In this document: one piece after another, positions 60,022 to 64,000 of the stretch
How the letters are laid out: the number at the start of each line of letters is the position of its first letter
Numbering within the stretch: position 1 is the first letter of the stretch
From: Cervus elaphus
Taxonomy: Eukaryota > Chordata > Mammalia > Artiodactyla > Cervidae
Length of the DNA: 64,000 nt
Assembly (NCBI RefSeq): GCF_910594005.1
Contig: NC_057832.1
Location: 98,467,152-98,531,151, forward strand
Reading direction: 5' to 3'
Notes under the pieces: generated by a model
Told to the model about the DNA's origin: nothing
Databases searched by the model: none
The model's input: the letters and a program-made list of their open reading frames with translations, nothing else
Position numbers and translations under genes: made by a program

Positions 60022-60820
60022 CCCAGTAGCTAGAAGACTATGGAGCAGGAAATTGTTCAGAAGACAGAAGTGGGATGTCTGAATGGCAGTGGAAGGAGGT
60101 TTGCCCAGGAGCAAGAGGATGGAACAGAGTGACTGAGAAAAATGAGGGGCTTGGAGAGGGGGAGGGTTGCAAAGCCCGCCAACAGGATGGGGACCCTGGA
60201 TGAAGGGGAGCCTAGGGAGAAGCCAGCGTTTGAGTGGCTCCTGCTGCTGCCGGTCCTCCCAGGGCCTTTCCCACTCAGGAAGGATGCTCGGGTATTGCCC
60301 TCCTGGGGGTACACCCAAGGGAATCAGCCCCAGCTCAGGCCTCCTCGTCCGGAGCTGCTCTACTTCAGCTAGCCAAGCACTCCTCCACCCCAGGCCTGGA
60401 GAGTACAGCAGTCAGAGCTTTATTGCCCACACACAGGAGCTGCTCTGCAATAAAAGAAAATAAACCAAGGTAATGGGAATGGCTGGTGCAGGGGGCAGGC
60501 CCCCGGAGAGCTGGGCCGGCTGCTGCCTGTCTTCCTTGCACCACTGAGCACCATTAAGGCTGCTGTCAGTAAGTCATCTGCAGTCCCCCTGGGCCTCCTT
60601 TCTGGGGCCAAGTGAGTGACCTCCGCCGTGGTCAGTCATAGCAGCAGCATATACACACGCGCATCCTGGTTCAGGCTCCGCTGACCACTCCAGGGCAGTA
60701 AGGCAGGGGCTGGAGAGAGGCGATTTTACCTCCTCATACAAACTGACCTCAAGAGAAACCTTGAGATTATAGCCCCTGCTGTCCCGTACGTGGGGTGTAA
60801 GTGCTTGGTAACCCAGAACT

Positions 60821-61086
60821 GGGGCTTCCCTGGTAGCTCAGCTAGTAAAGAACCTGCCTGCAATGCAGGAGACCCTGGTTTGATTCCTGGGTTGAGAAGA
60901 TCCCCTGGTGGCTCAGGTAGTAAAGAATCCACCTGCAGTGTGGGAGACCTGGGTTCAATCCCTGGGTTGGGAAGATCCCTTGGAGGAGGGCATGGCAACC
61001 CAGTATTCTGGCCTGGAGAATCCCCATGGACAGAGGAGCCTGGCGAGCTACAGTCAGTCCAGGGGGTCGCAAAGAGTCGGACAGTA
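60821..61086 (+). mobile_element. Bov-tA SINE with two tRNA-like head monomers
   Basis: Two successive tRNA-Glu-like units are visible. The first starts GGGGCTTCCCTGGTAGCTCA with GGTTTGATTCC. The second starts CCCCTGGTGGCTCAGGTAGT with GGTTCAATCCC. A single BovA body follows (ATGGACAGAGGAGCCTGGCG, GGTCGCAAAGAGTCGGACAG). Two short A-rich blocks and a repeat of AGAGTCGGACAAGATGGAGC follow at 61128-61185, so a second tail fragment adjoins it. Confidence 0.92.
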
Positions 61087-61186
61087 TATGAGAATGAAAG
61101 TTAAGGAGTAAATAGCTTTCTTATTAAAGTAAAAAAAAAAGAAATTACTCAAAATTAAAAAAAAAGAGTCGGACAAGATGGAGCGT

Positions 61187-62559
61187 CTATGCACAGCAAC
61201 CCAGAACTAGGTGCACGAGATGGAGTCGAGGGACCCAGAAATGCCTGAGGGGAAGCAGAGGGAGGCCCCAGCACCTGGCCTGCTGTCCCCCAAGGTCCCT
61301 GCCTCACACATACACTGCTCTCCACAGCAGATATTTATGCCTTGCACGGAGGTTGGCATCAGCAGTGGTTCAGAGTCTCCAATAATTTTCCTTTTGTCAT
61401 GCAGCGTGTCTGGCCCTTTGACCAGAGAGCTTTTAAATTCCTCCTCCTTAGCCCTCTTTCCTCACCCACTTCTCCCAGGCTCCCCCATCCCCGGCTAGAT
61501 CCCAACTGGTTACTGAGTCTCAGCTTCTCCCCGACACAGGAGACACTAAATCTTCCCTGCCTGCCTCTCGACCCACCATCATTTCCCGAGCTCACCTACG
61601 CCCATGAATGCTTAATTTAAAACTTCTGCTGCCTTTTGGCAGCTTGTAATTCTGAGGCCGATTTCAGCCGAGGAGACAAAATGGGCTGATGAATGTATGC
61701 AGAAAGGTGAGCAGAAAACCATACACAGCGTCTCTGTGGTGTGGGGACAGGCTTTCTTAACCATTTACTTTAATAAGATGGATATCTACAGTGGAGAGTT
61801 ATTCTAATAGGATGGATATCTGCCTGATCTGTTGGCCTGCAGGATGGTTATGAGTTTTAAATTTCCTCATCTCTGCAGCAATAGATTCTCTGGGCTTTTC
61901 AATTATAAACTTAGTTTTCAGTTGGGGAAGCCAGAAGGATTTTGTTTCGGTCAGAGGACTAAAAAGGCAGATTCAGTCGGGGGCTTGGGAGACAGTCGGG
62001 CAGGAAGGTGTGCCAGACTAACCCTGTCCTTCATCTTACCTTCTCCACCACCCGCACCCTCCTGGACTCTAGCCTGACCACCTCCAGAGGCAGGCCCAAG
62101 AGAGTGGGTTCCGCCCGGCCCATGGCTCTCCCAGTCGATGGGGGAGGTGGTGATGAGTTCCCCACTGCTGGGCTCATGCTGAGCAACCAACAGAGGAGAG
62201 ATGCAGCGAATCCCAGAGGGTAATGAGCCCAGAACACTACTGACTGGAGTGCTCAGCATGGGATCATTGGGAAGATGAGCTTGGGCAGATCTGTGCCGGG
62301 GGCGTCTTGGCTTTCTTAACAACTTTCTTTCTCTCTACTGACACGTCACCCCTCAGCCCAAGAGCAGAGCAGACAGGGCCAGCAGGAAGATGGATTCCTG
62401 CTCTCCCCAGTCCACTTCGGGCCTTTCTCATCCTGCCTTCCTCGCCCGCCCCCAGCCCCTAATGGGCCTCCCACTCCCTGGGTCAAGGCTCCAGAAACCG
62501 CTTAGACATCTGAGAGCGCCACGCTCCTGGAGGTCAGAGACTGTTCAGCCCACTGGTTA
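61187..62559. other. Non-coding unique sequence with a GATA-containing direct repeat
   Basis: At 61765-61788 and 61799-61822 a 24-bp unit recurs with four mismatches, each copy holding GATGGATATCT. No gene is seen. Confidence 0.55.
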
Positions 62560-62815
62560 GTGGCGAGAGCCGGGCTCTGCATTTAGGCAGAGCTGGGTTC
62601 AAGTCAGTCTTCTGTACTTGCCAAATGACCTTAGATAATTTCTTTAACCTCTCTGAGCCTTCATTTCCTTATCAGAAAAGTGAGACTAAAAATAACCACT
62701 GCATAAAAAGGTGGTGAGGATTAACTAAGGCAACAGGCACGACTGTGAACCTAATTCAGTGTGTGGCACACGACCTAATTCAGTGTGTGGCACACGGCAG
62801 TTGCCCAATAAATAT
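62560..62815 (+). mobile_element. MIR SINE with exact 24-bp tandem duplication
   Basis: AGCTGGGTTCAAGTCAGTCT, CCAAATGACCTTAGATAATT, CTCTGAGCCTTCATTTCCTT and a CAATAAATATTAATTCCCTC end mark a long MIR copy. At 62749-62772 and 62773-62796 a 24-bp unit is repeated exactly. Confidence 0.75.
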
Positions 62816-63171
62816 TAATTCCCTCTTCCCTCTAATAAGGAACTATTGGCCTTTCCTTCAGATGTAGAAATGGAAACTGCAGTCCCTTCTTGCCTGGGGC
62901 ATGTGTGATCCACCCCCTGTGCAGCCTGACTGTCCGATAGAACCTGTGTGCAGGGCAATAACTGGAAAGGTATAGCCATAATGTGGCAGGTCCTCAGAGC
63001 AAGCCTCTGCCCCAGATACTATATGCAGGGACTGTATTTGGATCAGTAATAAAGGAAAGAAAGGCCTTGTTTCTCTTCAATAATCTTCCTCTTATGTCCT
63101 TTGAATCAAACAGCCTTAAAAGCCAAGACAAATCAATAGATGAGTGCCAGTGATTGGCATCTGGATTTTCT

Positions 63172-63300
63172 TTTCATTTAATTCATTTACTAAACATCTA
63201 CTGACTTTCCACTGTGTCAGGCACTGGGCTAGGAATTGGGACCACAAAGTCAAGTAAGCTGTGTTTTTTGCCATCAAGGAGTTGGCAGGCTCAAGGGCTC
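63172..63300 (-). mobile_element. L2 3'-end fragment, reverse orientation
   Basis: AACATCTACTGACTTTCCAC, then GTGTCAGGCACTGGGCTAGG and GCCATCAAGGAGTTGGCAGG, is the reversed L2 3' end. Confidence 0.6.
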
Positions 63301-63537
63301 AACAACTGAGTACAGGGTGATACGTGCTCTGCAACTCATAGGATTCTCTTAGAGTACAACCAGGGATTCCGGAAAGGAGTATTGCTTGGGCTGATTTTTT
63401 AAGGATAAGTAGGCATCGGCCAAGCTGAGGGTAGAAGAAGGACATGAATTTCGGAGAAAGAGACCAGTGCATCAGTTAGGAATTGCAGCCAATTGCTGAT
63501 ATAGACCACATTTGCTTAAACAAGATTAAAGTTTACT

Positions 63538-63905
63538 TCTTTTTTTTTTAATAAATTTATTTATTTTAATTGGAGGCTAATTACTTTACAATATTGTAGT
63601 GGTTTTGCCATACATTGACATGAATCCGCCATGGGTGTACATGTGTTCCCCATCCTGAACCCCCCTCCCACCTCCCTCTCCATCCCATCCCTCAGGGTCA
63701 TCCCAGTGCACCTGCCCCGAGCACCCTGTCTCATGCATCGAACCTGGACAGGCGATCCATTTCACATACGATAATATACATGTTTCAGTGCTATTCTCTC
63801 AAATCATCCCACCCTGGCCCTCTCCCCCAGAGTCCAAAAGACTGTTCTATACATCGTGTCTCTTTTGCTGTCTCACATATAGGGTTATCTTTACCATCTT
63901 TCTAA
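63538..63905 (-). mobile_element. L1 (L1-BT type) 3' UTR, 5'-truncated, reverse orientation
   Basis: A T run (reversed poly(A)) is followed by AATTGGAGGCTAATTACTTT and the long pyrimidine-rich L1 3' UTR (CATCCCTCAGGGTCATCCCA, AGTCCAAAAGACTGTTCTAT). The copy stops near 63905. Sequence on both sides (TTGCTTAAACAAGATTAAAG before; AAAAAGTCCAGACATGGGCA after) looks like one older repeat split by this insertion. Confidence 0.85.
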
Positions 63906-64000
63906 GTTTTCTTCTTTCTTGTTAAAAAGAAAAAGTCCAGACATGGGCAGTCCTGAACAGGTACAGCAACTCCCAGTGTCAGCAGGGATCCAGGCCCCTT

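Larger units (their letters stand above)
57739..60820. other. Non-coding sequence
   Basis: Holds the MIR-like fragment at 58345 and the microsatellite at 59934. No exon is seen. Confidence 0.55.
1..64000 (+). other. SND1: Probable SND1 intron (host gene, inferred by synteny)
   Basis: In mammals LRRC4 lies inside a large intron of SND1, which is transcribed from the opposite strand and encodes the Tudor-SN staphylococcal-nuclease/Tudor protein. LRRC4 is on the minus strand here, so SND1 would read along the plus strand across the window. I looked for remembered SND1 coding blocks (C-terminal nuclease repeats and Tudor domain) and recognised none, which fits one long intron. This is synteny inference, not something the bases show. 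An exon too short to recognise by eye could have been missed. Confidence 0.55.

Noticed and set aside
59879..60082. IYICVCVC-type peptide frame
   Set aside because: Translation of a microsatellite.
1..64000. SND1 coding exons
   Set aside because: Expected nearby by synteny, but no remembered SND1 coding block was recognised by eye. A translated search with SND1 protein would settle it.
35123..64000. The microRNA known from a later SND1 intron (MIR593 in human)
   Set aside because: In human it lies roughly 50 kb beyond LRRC4, outside this window, and I saw no convincing precursor hairpin.

Overview
The window is mammalian nuclear DNA from a ruminant, probably a bovid. It carries ruminant-specific repeats (Bov-tA/BovA tRNA-Glu SINEs, CHR-2/ART2A-type SINEs, a BovB LINE 3' end, L1-BT-type 3' ends and a ruminant mariner), spread over unique sequence that also holds ancient mammalian repeats (MIR, L2, MER20, MER5, MER58 types). 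No bacterial, plasmid or viral gene is visible, and nothing resembles an operon or a CRISPR array.

The only protein gene I can support is LRRC4 (netrin-G ligand 2, NGL-2). It lies on the minus strand as one uninterrupted 652-codon reading frame at 33164-35122. The minus strand just upstream shows a convincing small 5'-UTR intron (35223-35424), and a 1.7-kb CpG island (about 35520-37330) holds the presumed promoter. Downstream, the 3' UTR probably runs to poly(A) signals at 31634-31639 or 31532-31537. Three upstream AUGs sit between the predicted splice acceptor and the LRRC4 start; one forms a 9-codon uORF whose stop overlaps the LRRC4 AUG.

In mammals LRRC4 lies inside a large intron of SND1, which is transcribed in the opposite direction. 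By synteny the whole window is probably SND1 intron on the plus strand. I looked for SND1 coding blocks and recognised none.

Layout: 1-30.9 kb is unique intronic sequence with scattered old repeats, a 5'-truncated BovB copy with a 12-bp target-site duplication near 21 kb, and a Bov-tA SINE at 23.8 kb. 31.5-35.5 kb is LRRC4. 35.5-37.3 kb is the CpG island. 38.6-46.1 kb is repeat-rich: a CHR-2 SINE, a nearly full-length dead mariner, Bov SINEs, an L1 tail, and an L2 split by two insertions. 46.1-53.5 kb is mostly unique. 53.7-61.1 kb holds five more SINEs and a 79-bp alternating purine-pyrimidine tract. 61.6-61.9 kb holds a GATA-containing direct repeat. The window ends in an antisense 5'-truncated L1.

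I found no undescribed biological system. The observations most worth following are the LRRC4 leader (uORFs plus small intron), the paired C(n)A(n) tracts in its 3' UTR, a 90-bp diverged duplicate at 44.5/45.8 kb, and a few AT-rich enhancer-like blocks.
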